In this document: piece after piece, positions 16,466-24,102 of the stretch
How positions within the stretch are numbered: the first letter of the stretch is position 1
Layout of the letters: each line of letters starts with the position of its first letter
Assembly (NCBI GenBank): GCA_016713535.1
Contig: JADJOY010000018.1
Location: forward strand, 1-64,000
Direction of reading: 5' to 3'
Origin: JADJOY01 sp016713535 [NCBI: Deltaproteobacteria bacterium]
GTDB taxonomy: Bacteria; JADJOY01
Length of the DNA: 64,000 nucleotides
Position numbers and translations under genes: made by a program
Notes under the pieces: model-generated
Databases searched by the model: none
Told to the model about the DNA's origin: nothing
Seen by the model: only the letters and a program-made list of their open reading frames with translations

Positions 16466-17164
16466 TCAGCCCGCGCCGTAGGCGCGGTGGAGGTGGGCGA
16501 CGATGTCGTCCGACTCGAACATCTCGCGGCGCGCGTTGGGATCGACGAGGTAGGGCACCTGGACCTTGCCCGCGCGCAACCGGAACCCCTCCCGCTTCGG
16601 GCTGCCCTTCGGCACGTTGTGGTTCAGGTACACGATGTCGAGCTCGCACAGCACCTCGCGCACCTTCCGGCAGTACGGCGAGCTCTCCATGTTGTAGAGG
16701 ATGAGCTGGTGCTCGGGGCCGGGCTTGCGGTTCTCGATCATCCGCAGCCCGCGCTCGACCCGCGCTGCGGAGGCGAGGAACGACAGGAAGTCGCCGATCG
16801 GCCCGAGCCTGAGCAAGAGCGGCACGCGGCCGTCGCCGTAGGTCGCGTACAGGTAGCGCACGATGTCGTCGGACTCGTACATCTCGCGGCCGGTGTTCGG
16901 GTCGATCAGGTAGGGCGCCTGCATCTTGCCGCCGCGCGCGATCAGCTCGGCGCGGCGCGGGCTCTTCTTCGCGACCGGACGGATCTCGACGTCGAGGTCG
17001 AGGTGGGAGAGCGCCTCGCGGACCTTGCGGCAGTACGGACACGCCTCGAACTCGTAGAGCACCAGGGGCTCGCCCGGCTGTCGCGTCACGGCTGCGGACT
17101 TCAGGCCGAAGCCCAGGCGGACGATGCTGGCGAGGTACGAGCGAAGGTCGTTCACGAAGCTCAT
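16466..17164 (-). CDS. Tandem glutathione S-transferase N-terminal (thioredoxin-fold) protein
   Basis: 232 residues made of two copies of the GST N-terminal/glutaredoxin-like domain exactly 120 residues apart. Copy 1 has LYEFEACPYCRKVREAL (CPYC at 42-45), KMQAPYLIDPN and ESDDIVRYLY. Copy 2 has LYNMESSPYCRKVREVL (SPYC at 162-165), KVQVPYLVDPN and ESDDIVAHLH. The first keeps a CxxC redox centre. The second has lost the first cysteine and could only form mixed disulfides. No GST helical domain is present. It probably reduces disulfides or binds glutathione. Its ATG overlaps the stop of the PaaX-like regulator gene (ATGA), so regulator and enzyme are one operon. Confidence 0.88.
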   Translation of the reverse strand: MSFVNDLRSYLASIVRLGFGLKSAAVTRQPGEPLVLYEFEACPYCRKVREALSHLDLDVEIRPVAKKSPRRAELIARGGKMQAPYLIDPNTGREMYESDDIVRYLYATYGDGRVPLLLRLGPIGDFLSFLASAARVERGLRMIENRKPGPEHQLILYNMESSPYCRKVREVLCELDIVYLNHNVPKGSPKREGFRLRAGKVQVPYLVDPNARREMFESDDIVAHLHRAYGAG

Positions 17165-18024
17165 CGGGCTCTCGGTCGGCCGACCGGCGGGGTACCGGGG
17201 CGAGGGTGAGGGTTACGCGCCGGCTTGCCGAACGCGGCGTCCGACCACACGTCGCACGCGAGGTGGTTGTACTCGATCACGGCCTGCCGCAGGCGCTCGC
17301 CCGGCCAGCTCGGTCCGAGGAGCTCGAGGGGCAGCAGCGGGTCGCTCGCGACGACGCGGAACGTCGCGGCGCCGAGGCGCAGGCACTCGACGAGCGCCTC
17401 CTGGTGAGGGAGCCCACGCAGCCGGGCTCGGCTCTCCTCGACCCGCGCGAGCTGGTCCGCGAAGCGCTCCTCGAGCGCGTCCACCCGCCACAGCTCGGGC
17501 GCCCGCTCGGTGAGCCGGGAGCCCCGGTCGGGCCGCGCGACGAAGCTCTCGATCCTGCCGCCTGCCAGCCGCACCGTGTCGGCCAGCGGCCGCAGGCCGA
17601 GGCGTACGTTCTCCGGCCGCGCCCACACGCCGGGGTGAATCGGCTGGAGATGGAACGCCCGCAGCCGCGCGGCGGTCGCGTCGCGTACGTCCCGGGGCAT
17701 GGCCGCGCCGGCGAGCAGCACCAGCCGCCAGCGGCCCGTCCACGGCCTCCGCTGGTCGAACCACACCCGCTCGCGAACCGCGCGGTTGAAGCGCTCGGCG
17801 GGCGGCGCGAGGCCGTAGCACACGCGTCCACCGCGGCTCCGCGCGTCGAGCAAGCCACCGCGGACCAGGCGGGACAGACAGACCCGCAACGTGCCGGGGC
17901 GAAAGCCGAACCAGCGCGCGCATTCGACCAGCTCCGAGACCGCGAGCGGGCCGTCGTTCGAGGCGAGCACGTCCACCACGAAGCGCTTGATCGGGTACTC
18001 GGAGCGGCGGCGGGATGGCGGCAC
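17161..18024 (-). CDS. PaaX-like transcriptional repressor
   Basis: About 287 residues from GTG 18024. The N-terminal winged helix (PIKRFVVDVLASNDGPLAVS, GTLRVCLSRLVRGGLLDA), the central domain (RWRLVLLAGA near residue 105) and the C-terminal helical part match PaaX/PaaX-like repressors. These bind phenylacetyl-CoA or other acyl-CoA effectors. The frame continues upstream to a TTG at 18114, but that extension covers the promoter and operator region and lacks homology, so GTG 18024 is preferred. No paa genes are in the window. The inverted repeat 24 bp upstream (18048-18066), overlapping the divergent SGNH gene's promoter, suggests it controls itself and that gene. Confidence 0.8.
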   Translation of the reverse strand: MPPSRRRSEYPIKRFVVDVLASNDGPLAVSELVECARWFGFRPGTLRVCLSRLVRGGLLDARSRGGRVCYGLAPPAERFNRAVRERVWFDQRRPWTGRWRLVLLAGAAMPRDVRDATAARLRAFHLQPIHPGVWARPENVRLGLRPLADTVRLAGGRIESFVARPDRGSRLTERAPELWRVDALEERFADQLARVEESRARLRGLPHQEALVECLRLGAATFRVVASDPLLPLELLGPSWPGERLRQAVIEYNHLACDVWSDAAFGKPARNPHPRPGTPPVGRPRAR

Positions 18025-18047
18025 CGGGGTGCCTCGCGGACGACCTG

Positions 18048-18066
18048 TTACGAAATTCCGTTCGTT
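18048..18066. promoter_or_regulatory. Inverted-repeat operator candidate for the PaaX-like repressor
   Basis: TTACGAA (18048-18054) and TTCGTT (18061-18066) face each other across ATTCCG. The repeat lies upstream of the regulator's GTG and overlaps the -35 of the divergent gene. Position and symmetry suggest a repressor site. The protein that binds it is inferred. Confidence 0.5.
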
Positions 18067-18095
18067 GACCGTGCAATCGTAATCGCAGCTATGAT
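18065..18095 (+). promoter_or_regulatory. Candidate sigma70 promoter of the SGNH hydrolase gene
   Basis: TTGACC (18065-18070) and TATGAT (18090-18095) are 19 bp apart, a long spacer. Transcription would begin near 18102, 30 bp before the ATG. Confidence 0.45.
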
Positions 18096-18131
18096 CGTCT
18101 CGTCCCAGTCCCAACGCAAAGGAGAACGGTC

Positions 18132-19058
18132 ATGCGTGGCAATGTTCGCATCCTGGGCGCGCCGGCTCGGCTCGCCCGCATCGCGCTGACGGCCATCGTC
18201 GCGCTCGTCCTCGCGGGCGTGACGCCGGCGAGCGCGAACAACAAGGTCATCCTCTTCGGTGACAGCTGGGGCGCCCTCATGGGCTCGGCTCTGGCGACTC
18301 AATTCGATCTCAACGGACACGCGGACTACGACGTCCTCAACCTCTCGATCCCAGGGTCCACGGCCGACGCCTACGCCAACAACGCCGGCGGCGTGATGGA
18401 CGCGACGCTCGCGTACATCGTCGCGACCCCCGAGGTGCAGTACGTGGTGATCTCGCTGGGCGGCAACGACATGCACGCGCTCTATCCGAGCCAGGGGCTC
18501 AACGCGAACGTGCTGATCGAGGCGGACCTGCGCGTGATCGTCGACCGCATCAACGCCGCGCGCCCCGGGCTGCAGATCCTGCTCACGGGCTACGACATCC
18601 TGAAGTGGGACAAATCGAACGAGTGCCTGCTGATCGCGTACGCCACGTTCCAGGGCCACGTGCTGCCGTGGGAGGTGAACCCGGTCTACATGGACTACGC
18701 GAGCCACTTGAGCGCGATCTCGGCGAGCTATGCGAACGTCACCTACGTGAACGAGCCGCTCGGGCTGTGGGGCACCGGGCAGGGGAACCCGGGGGTTCCC
18801 AACCTGCTGGCGTGGAGCCCGTCGAGCTACGTGGCCTCCGACAATCTCGACTGCGTGCACCTGTCGAGCGGCGGCTACAACCAGTTCACCGCCCAGATCT
18901 ACGCCAAGTACTTCAAGCCGCGGCTCGGCGGCGGCACGCCGTGCGGGACGATCGCGGGCTCGGGCTCGGCGGCGGCGAAGTCGCTCGCGATGGCGCTGCC
19001 GGTGCTGGTGCCGATGATGGTCGCCTCGCGCCTGCGCCGTCGCGCACGCCCGAGCTGA
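18132..19058 (+). CDS. Secreted SGNH/GDSL hydrolase with C-terminal sorting-like tail
   Basis: 308 residues. The signal peptide IALTAIVALVLAGVTPASA is followed by block I FGDSWG (nucleophile Ser near 45), the GGND block (SLGGNDMHA), and the C-terminal catalytic Asp/His in DNLDCVHLSSGGY. The SGNH fold hydrolyses esters of lipids or carbohydrates. After the domain come CGTIAGSGSAAAKSL, a hydrophobic stretch (AMALPVLVPMMVAS) and a terminal RLRRRARPS. This tripartite tail resembles PEP-CTERM/rhombosortase-type surface-sorting signals. Strong AAAGGAG eight bases upstream of ATG. Divergent from the PaaX-like regulator, so probably its target. A hairpin terminator follows at 19099-19134. Confidence 0.87.
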   Translation: MRGNVRILGAPARLARIALTAIVALVLAGVTPASANNKVILFGDSWGALMGSALATQFDLNGHADYDVLNLSIPGSTADAYANNAGGVMDATLAYIVATPEVQYVVISLGGNDMHALYPSQGLNANVLIEADLRVIVDRINAARPGLQILLTGYDILKWDKSNECLLIAYATFQGHVLPWEVNPVYMDYASHLSAISASYANVTYVNEPLGLWGTGQGNPGVPNLLAWSPSSYVASDNLDCVHLSSGGYNQFTAQIYAKYFKPRLGGGTPCGTIAGSGSAAAKSLAMALPVLVPMMVASRLRRRARPS

Positions 19059-19098
19059 GCGAACCGCCGCGCGGCGCCGCCGCGCCGGGCGTCACGGG

Positions 19099-19134
19099 AC
19101 GGGCTGGCCCTCGGGCCGGCCCGTCTCGCTTTTT
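19099..19134 (+). terminator. Rho-independent terminator after the SGNH gene
   Basis: ACGGGCTGGCCC and GGGCCGGCCCGT pair over 12 bp (one T-G) with a two-base loop, followed by CTCGC and TTTTT at 19130-19134. Confidence 0.75.
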
Positions 19135-19202
19135 GGAGGGGCCGGACCGCTCTGCTACACGAAGGGATCCGGCGGCGAGGCGAGCCGGGACCGGAGGCGA
19201 GC

Positions 19203-20332
19203 GTGAAGAGCGGCGAGCGATTCGACTGCATCGTCATCGGCGCGGGCGTGATGGGCTCGGCCATCGCGCTGCGCCTGGCGCAGGCGGGCCAGCGCGTGCT
19301 GGTGCTCGAGAAGGCCGTCCCGGGCGCCGAGGCCTCGAGCGCCGCGGGTGGGATCCTGGCGCCGCAGGTCGAGGGCGAGCACGATGGGCCACTGTTTCGC
19401 CTCGCGCTCGCCTCGCGCGAGCGCTATCCCGCGTTCGCCGACGAGATCCGCGACATCTCCGGTCACGACCCGGGCTATCGCCGCTCGGGCCTGGTGCGCG
19501 CGGCGCTGAGCGAGGAAGAGCTCGCCGCGTGGCTCGCCGAGCGCGAGTGGCAGCGCGGCGCGGGCTGAGCCTGCGGGTCGTGCGTGGTGACGAGCTGGCG
19601 AAGCTCGAGCCGGCGCTCGGTCCGGCCGTGGTCGCGGCGGTCCACTTCCCGGACGAGGCCCAGGTCGACGCTCAGGCGCTCGCTCACGCGATCCCCGCGG
19701 CGGCGCGCCACGCCGGCGCGCAGTTCCGCCGTGCGTCGGTGGCGCGGCTCAGGATCGAGGGACGACGGGTGCTGGGAGTCGACCTCGACACGGGCCTGGT
19801 CGCGGCGGGCGCGGTGGTGATCGCGGCGGGGGCGTGGACGCCCCTCGTCGCCGGCGCGGCGCTGCCCGCCGACGCGATCGCGCCGGTGCGCGGCCAGATG
19901 GTGCTGCTCAGGACCGAGCCCGACGGGGTCGCGCCCCGCGCGGTGGTGTTCGGTCCCGCGGGCTACGTCGTGCCTCGCCCCCACGGCCACCTGCTGCTCG
20001 GCTCGACGATGGAGCGGGTGGGCTTCGACAAGCGCGTGACCGCGGGCGGCGTGGCGTCGATCCTCGCCCACGCGCTGAGCCTGATGCCGGGGCTCGCCGG
20101 CGCCACGCTGGAGTCGACCTGGGCCGGCTTCCGGCCCGCCCCGCGCGACGGGCTGCCGCTCATCGGCGCCACGGCGGTCGACGGACTCTTCGTGGCCAGC
20201 GGTCACCACCGCAACGGCATCCTGCTCACGCCGGTCACCGCCGAGCTCGTCGCCGACGCGGTGCTGGGGCGCGCCGGCGCCATCGATGGTTCGCCGTTCC
20301 GTCCGAGCCGCTTTTCCGAGGCGGAATCCTAG
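19203..20332 (+). CDS. FAD-dependent glycine/D-amino-acid oxidase (ThiO-like), frameshifted
   Basis: Frame 1 (19203-19568) starts with the FAD-binding DxGxGxxG region CIVIGAGVMGSAIALRLAQ and the typical SSAAGGILAPQ. The rest continues in another frame from about 19562 (LSLRVVRGDELAKLEPAL) to 20332. Landmarks there are HFPDEAQVDAQALAHAIPAA, VVIAAGAWTPLV, VRGQMVLL and GLFVASGHHRNGILLTPVTA. One missing base in the GCGGCGCGGGC run near 19560 restores a single protein of about 376 residues, the normal length of glycine oxidase ThiO. It would oxidise glycine or D-amino acids to imines for thiamine thiazole synthesis or catabolism. No other thi genes are near, so the substrate remains open. Confidence 0.83.
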
Positions 20333-20451
20333 TCTGGTCACGCCGCGCGAGTGCGCTGAGTCCTTGCGACGACTTCGGGTGCTCGCTTACTATCGGCCGG
20401 CCCTCCCACCTGGCTCGACCTCCGCCCGCTCCTCCAGCCTTCCGAGCACCC

Positions 20452-22260
20452 ATGGCCACCAAGGATCCCGGGTCCGACCCTCGCAAGGGCGCGCGCTTCG
20501 ACGTGTCGTTGCCGATGCGGTTCACCGAGGACGGCGAGAACTTCAGCGACGGCGTCGTCACCTCGCTGAGCTCGATCGGACTCTTCGTCCAGACCCAACG
20601 CGTCCCCGGGCTGGGCGCGTCGATCTGGTTCGATCTCGGCCTCGGCGGCGGGCTCGCGCCGATCCGTGGCCGCGCCAAGGTCGGAACCCTCAATCGCCGC
20701 TTCGGAACCGACGTGGTGACCGGCTTCGGCATCGAGTTCGAGAACCCTCGCGAGGACATCAACGACGCGCTGGCGGCCCTCGAGCCGAACTACCCCGGCG
20801 CGGTCCGGCTCGAGACGCAGGGCAACCTCGTGTGGCCGATCGCGCCCGATCCGGACCGGCCGGATCCCGGGCACGAGGGCGACGGGTTACGCATCGGCAC
20901 CCCCGACGGCTGGGTCGGCGCCGGCGGCGAGACCGGCAACGACGCGCCCGCGGTCGCGGTCGGCGCGGCGCTCAACCGCCCGATCCGCGACTTCCTCGAC
21001 ATGATCCGGGACCTCAACGGGCAGATCCTGGCGTGCCCGTCGGAGCGAGTCCCCTTCGTCTACCAGGGGCGCCTCCTCGGACCGAGCACCGGCGTCGCCA
21101 AGTCGGCCATCGTCGCGGGCCTCATCGCCCTGGATCGCGAGGAGGAAGAGGAGCGCCGTCGCAGCGCCGAGCAGGCTCGGGCGGAGGCGGCGCCCGAGGC
21201 GGCGGCCCACGAGCCACCCGCCGTGGACGTGATCGCGACGCCGGTCGAGGGCGAGGGAGGCGAGTGGACCTCGACCTCGACGACCTCGACGTCCTGCCCG
21301 TCTCGCCGATCGTCGAGCCGGCGCCGGACGCCGCGGCGGCTCCGCAGGCCGCTCCGGAGCCGGGCGCCGCGGCGGCGGAGCCCGAGATCGCCACCGCGAC
21401 GACGAGCGGGCGCGCGCCGTTTTCCGACCCCGAGTCGGTGCGTGGCCGGGTGCTCCTCGACCTGCTCGCCGCGCAGATGCGCATGGTCGACGACCTGGCG
21501 TGCGGCGGCTGGCGGCTCGAGCATGTGGAACGAGCAGCTCGTGTCGATCGAGCAGGGCTCGGCGCTCCTCGCCGAGTCGATCGAGCGCCTCGCGGAGATC
21601 AGCCGGGCCACCGAGGCGACCTCCGGCGACGAGACGCGCGAGCTGATGACCGAGAGCCTGCGCGGGCTCGACGCGGTCCACACGTTCCTCGAGCGTGTGT
21701 CGTGGAACGCGCGCGCGTTCACCTCGCAGGACGAGGTCTTCCGCGCCTACGACGACTTCGTCGCCGAGGAGCGGGAGGTCAAGTCCGGGGCGCGACCCGT
21801 CAAGGAGAAGAAGAAGCTCTTCGACGCCGCCGCGACGCCCGCGACGACCACGGTCCGCGTCAAGTCGAAACCCCAGCCCGTCAAGATCGTGGTGGCGCTG
21901 GCGCTGCTGGCCGCCGCCAGTGTCGCCGCTTATTTCAGCGTGCAGTCCTCGCGCAAGATCATCGACTCCTCGAAGGTGCACCCGCCGAGCACCATCTCGG
22001 TGCAGGCGATCGCCGACGCGTTCGAGAAGTCCAATTCGAACGTCCGCATGACCATCGACGGTATCGCCATGGAAGGCGCGCAGGCGCGCGTGACGGTGGC
22101 CGCCGAGTGGCCCTACAAGCCAAAGCAGGTGCGCCAGCGCGAGGTCGATGCGCTGGTCGCGATCCTCGCCGACAAGGGCTTCACCAGCGCGGTGGTCGTC
22201 ACCAGCGAGGGCATCGAGCGCGCGACCTGGAACAAAGGGGTGGTGAGCGTCGTCGAGTGA
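20452..22260 (+). CDS. PilZ-domain protein with C-terminal membrane anchor (two compensating frame breaks)
   Basis: About 602 residues. The N-terminal PilZ domain (residues about 8-105) reads KGARFDVSLPMRF, DGVVTSLSSIGLFVQT, IRGRAKV and GFGIEFENP. The canonical RxxxR is weakened, so c-di-GMP binding is uncertain. A middle stretch is natural only in another frame between about 21265 and 21515 (LDLDDLDVLPVSPIVEPAPD ... VRGRVLLDLLAAQMRMVDDL), after which the first frame resumes with WNEQLVSIEQGSALLAES. Two opposite one-base errors explain this. A Glu/Arg-rich coiled segment, a single membrane helix (IVVALALLAAASVAAYF) and a basic/extracytoplasmic tail follow. It may couple a cytoplasmic second-messenger sensor to the envelope. 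Directly downstream begins the 108-bp repeat array. Confidence 0.78.
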   Translation: MATKDPGSDPRKGARFDVSLPMRFTEDGENFSDGVVTSLSSIGLFVQTQRVPGLGASIWFDLGLGGGLAPIRGRAKVGTLNRRFGTDVVTGFGIEFENPREDINDALAALEPNYPGAVRLETQGNLVWPIAPDPDRPDPGHEGDGLRIGTPDGWVGAGGETGNDAPAVAVGAALNRPIRDFLDMIRDLNGQILACPSERVPFVYQGRLLGPSTGVAKSAIVAGLIALDREEEEERRRSAEQARAEAAPEAAAHEPPAVDVIATPVEGEGGEWTSTSTTSTSCPSRRSSSRRRTPRRLRRPLRSRAPRRRSPRSPPRRRAGARRFPTPSRCVAGCSSTCSPRRCAWSTTWRAAAGGSSMWNEQLVSIEQGSALLAESIERLAEISRATEATSGDETRELMTESLRGLDAVHTFLERVSWNARAFTSQDEVFRAYDDFVAEEREVKSGARPVKEKKKLFDAAATPATTTVRVKSKPQPVKIVVALALLAAASVAAYFSVQSSRKIIDSSKVHPPSTISVQAIADAFEKSNSNVRMTIDGIAMEGAQARVTVAAEWPYKPKQVRQREVDALVAILADKGFTSAVVVTSEGIERATWNKGVVSVVE

Positions 22261-22359
22261 GGGGCGTCTCGGGGCGATTCCAGCCCCCCGCCCGCGCTTC
22301 GAGGCCACGGGGCCCTCGGCCCCGTGATCCTTCGCCGCCGCAGCGCCGGACCCACGTCG

Positions 22360-24080
22360 CGTCCCGCGGCCGCGAAGGATCGCGGCCCTCCACGCCGCTC
22401 GATCGTGTTCCGTGGAGGGCGGCGGTCCCTCGCCGCCGCAGTCGTCTCTGGAGGGCGCAGGTGCCTCGCTGCCGCGGCCGCGAAGGATCGCGGCCCTCCA
22501 CGCCGCTCGATCGTGTTCCGTGGAGGGCGGCGGTCCCTCGCCGCCGCAGTCGTCCCTGGAGGGCGCAGGTGCCTCGCTGCCGCGGCCGCGAAGGATCGCG
22601 GCCCTCCACGCCGCTGGATCGTGATCCGTGGAGGGCGGCGGTCCTCACCGCCGCAGTCGCTCTGGAGGGCGCAGGTGCTCGCTGCCGCGGCCGCGAAGGA
22701 TCGCGGCCCTCCACGCCGCTCGATCGTGTTCCGTGGAGGGCGGCGGTCCCTCCGCCGCAGTCGTCTCTGGAGGGCGCGGTGCCTCGCTGCCGCGGCCGCG
22801 AAGGATCGCGGCCTCCACGCCGTTCGTGTTCCGTGGAGGGCGGCGGTCCTCGCCGCCGCAGTCGTCTCGGGGGCGCGGTGCCTGCTGCCGCGGGGGCGAA
22901 GGATCGGCGGCCCTCCACGCTCGATCGTGTTCCGTGGAGGGCGGCGGTCCCTCGCCGCCGCAGTCGTCTCTGGAGGGCGCAGGTGCCTCGCTGCCGCGGC
23001 CGCGAAGGATCGCGGCCCTCCACGCCGCTCGATCGTGTTCCGTGGAGGGCGGCGGTCCCTCGCCGCCGCAGTCGTCTCTGGAGGGCGCAGGTGCCTCGCT
23101 GCCGCGGCCGCGAAGGATCGCGGCCCTCCACGCCGCTCGATCGTGTTCCGTGGAGGGCGGCGGTCCCACCGCCGCAGTCGTCTCTGGAGGGCGCAGGTGC
23201 GCTGCCGCGGCGCGAAGGATCGCGGCCACGCGCTCGACGTGTCCGTGGAGGGCGGCGGTCCCCGCCGCCGCAGTCGTCTCGGAGGGCGCAGGTGCGGCTG
23301 CCGCGGGCCGCGAAGGATCGCGGCCCTCCACGCCGCTCGATCGTGTTCCGTGGAGGGCGGCGGTCCCTCGCCGCCGCAGTCGTCTCTGGAGGGCGCAGGT
23401 GCTTCGCCGCCGCGGCCGCGAAGGATCGCGGCCCTCCACGCCGCTCGATCGTGTTCCGTGGAGGGCGGCGGTCCCTCGCCGCCGCAGTCGTCTCTGGAGG
23501 GCGCAGGTGCCTGCTGCCGCGGCCGCGAAGGATCGCGGCCCCTCCACGCCGCTCGATCGTGTTCCGTGGAGGGCGGCGGTCCTCGCCGCCGCAGTCGTCT
23601 CTGAGCGGCGCAGGTGCGCTGCCGCGGGCCGCGAAGGATCGCGGCCCTCCACGCCGCTGATCGTGCCGGTGGAGGGCGGCGGTCCTCGCCGCCGCAGTCG
23701 TCTCAGGGCGCGGGCCGCCGCCGCGGCCGCGAAGGATCGCGGCCCCTCCACGCCGCTCGATCGTGTTCCGTGGAGGGCGGCGGTCCCTCGCCGCCGCAGT
23801 CGTCTCTGGAGGGCGCAGGTGCCGCGCTGCCGCGGCTGCGAAGGATCGCGGCCCTCCACGCCGCTCGATCGTGTTCCGTGGAGGGCGGCGGTCCTCGCCG
23901 CCGCAGTCGTCCCTGGACGGCGCAGGTGCCTGCCAGCCGCGGCCGCGAAGGATCGCGGCCCCCACGCCGCTCGATCGTGTTCCGTGGAGGGGGGGGGGCG
24001 GCGGTCCCCGCCGCCGCAGTCGGTCCCGGAGGGCGCAGGTGCCCGCTTGCCGCGGCCGCGACGGATCGCGGCCCTCCGGA
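22360..24080. repeat. Tandem array of ~16 palindromic units, period ~108 bp
   Basis: The motif GAAGGATCGCGGCC (last copy GACGGATCG) starts at 22374, 22482, 22590, 22695, 22800, 22898, 23004, 23112, 23214, 23312, 23420, 23527, 23633, 23731, 23840, 23947 and 24060. Intervals are mostly 105-109 bp, with several 98-102 and one 113. Each unit holds three hairpins or half-hairpins: GCGGCCGCGAAGGATCGCGG, CCCTCCACG facing CGTGGAGGG, and GGCGGCGGTCCC with CCGCCGCC, plus CTGGAGGGCGCAGGTG. Units differ mainly by small indels. Because 108 is divisible by three, long open frames run through both strands. No unique spacer sequence is present. The array fills the whole space between the PilZ gene and uvrA. 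Confidence 0.95.
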
Positions 24081-24102
24081 CGACCGCAGGACAGGCTCGC
24101 CC

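Noticed and set aside
22360-24080. CRISPR array
   Set aside because: Units are continuous near-identical repeats of about 108 bp with no unique spacers, and no cas genes are present.
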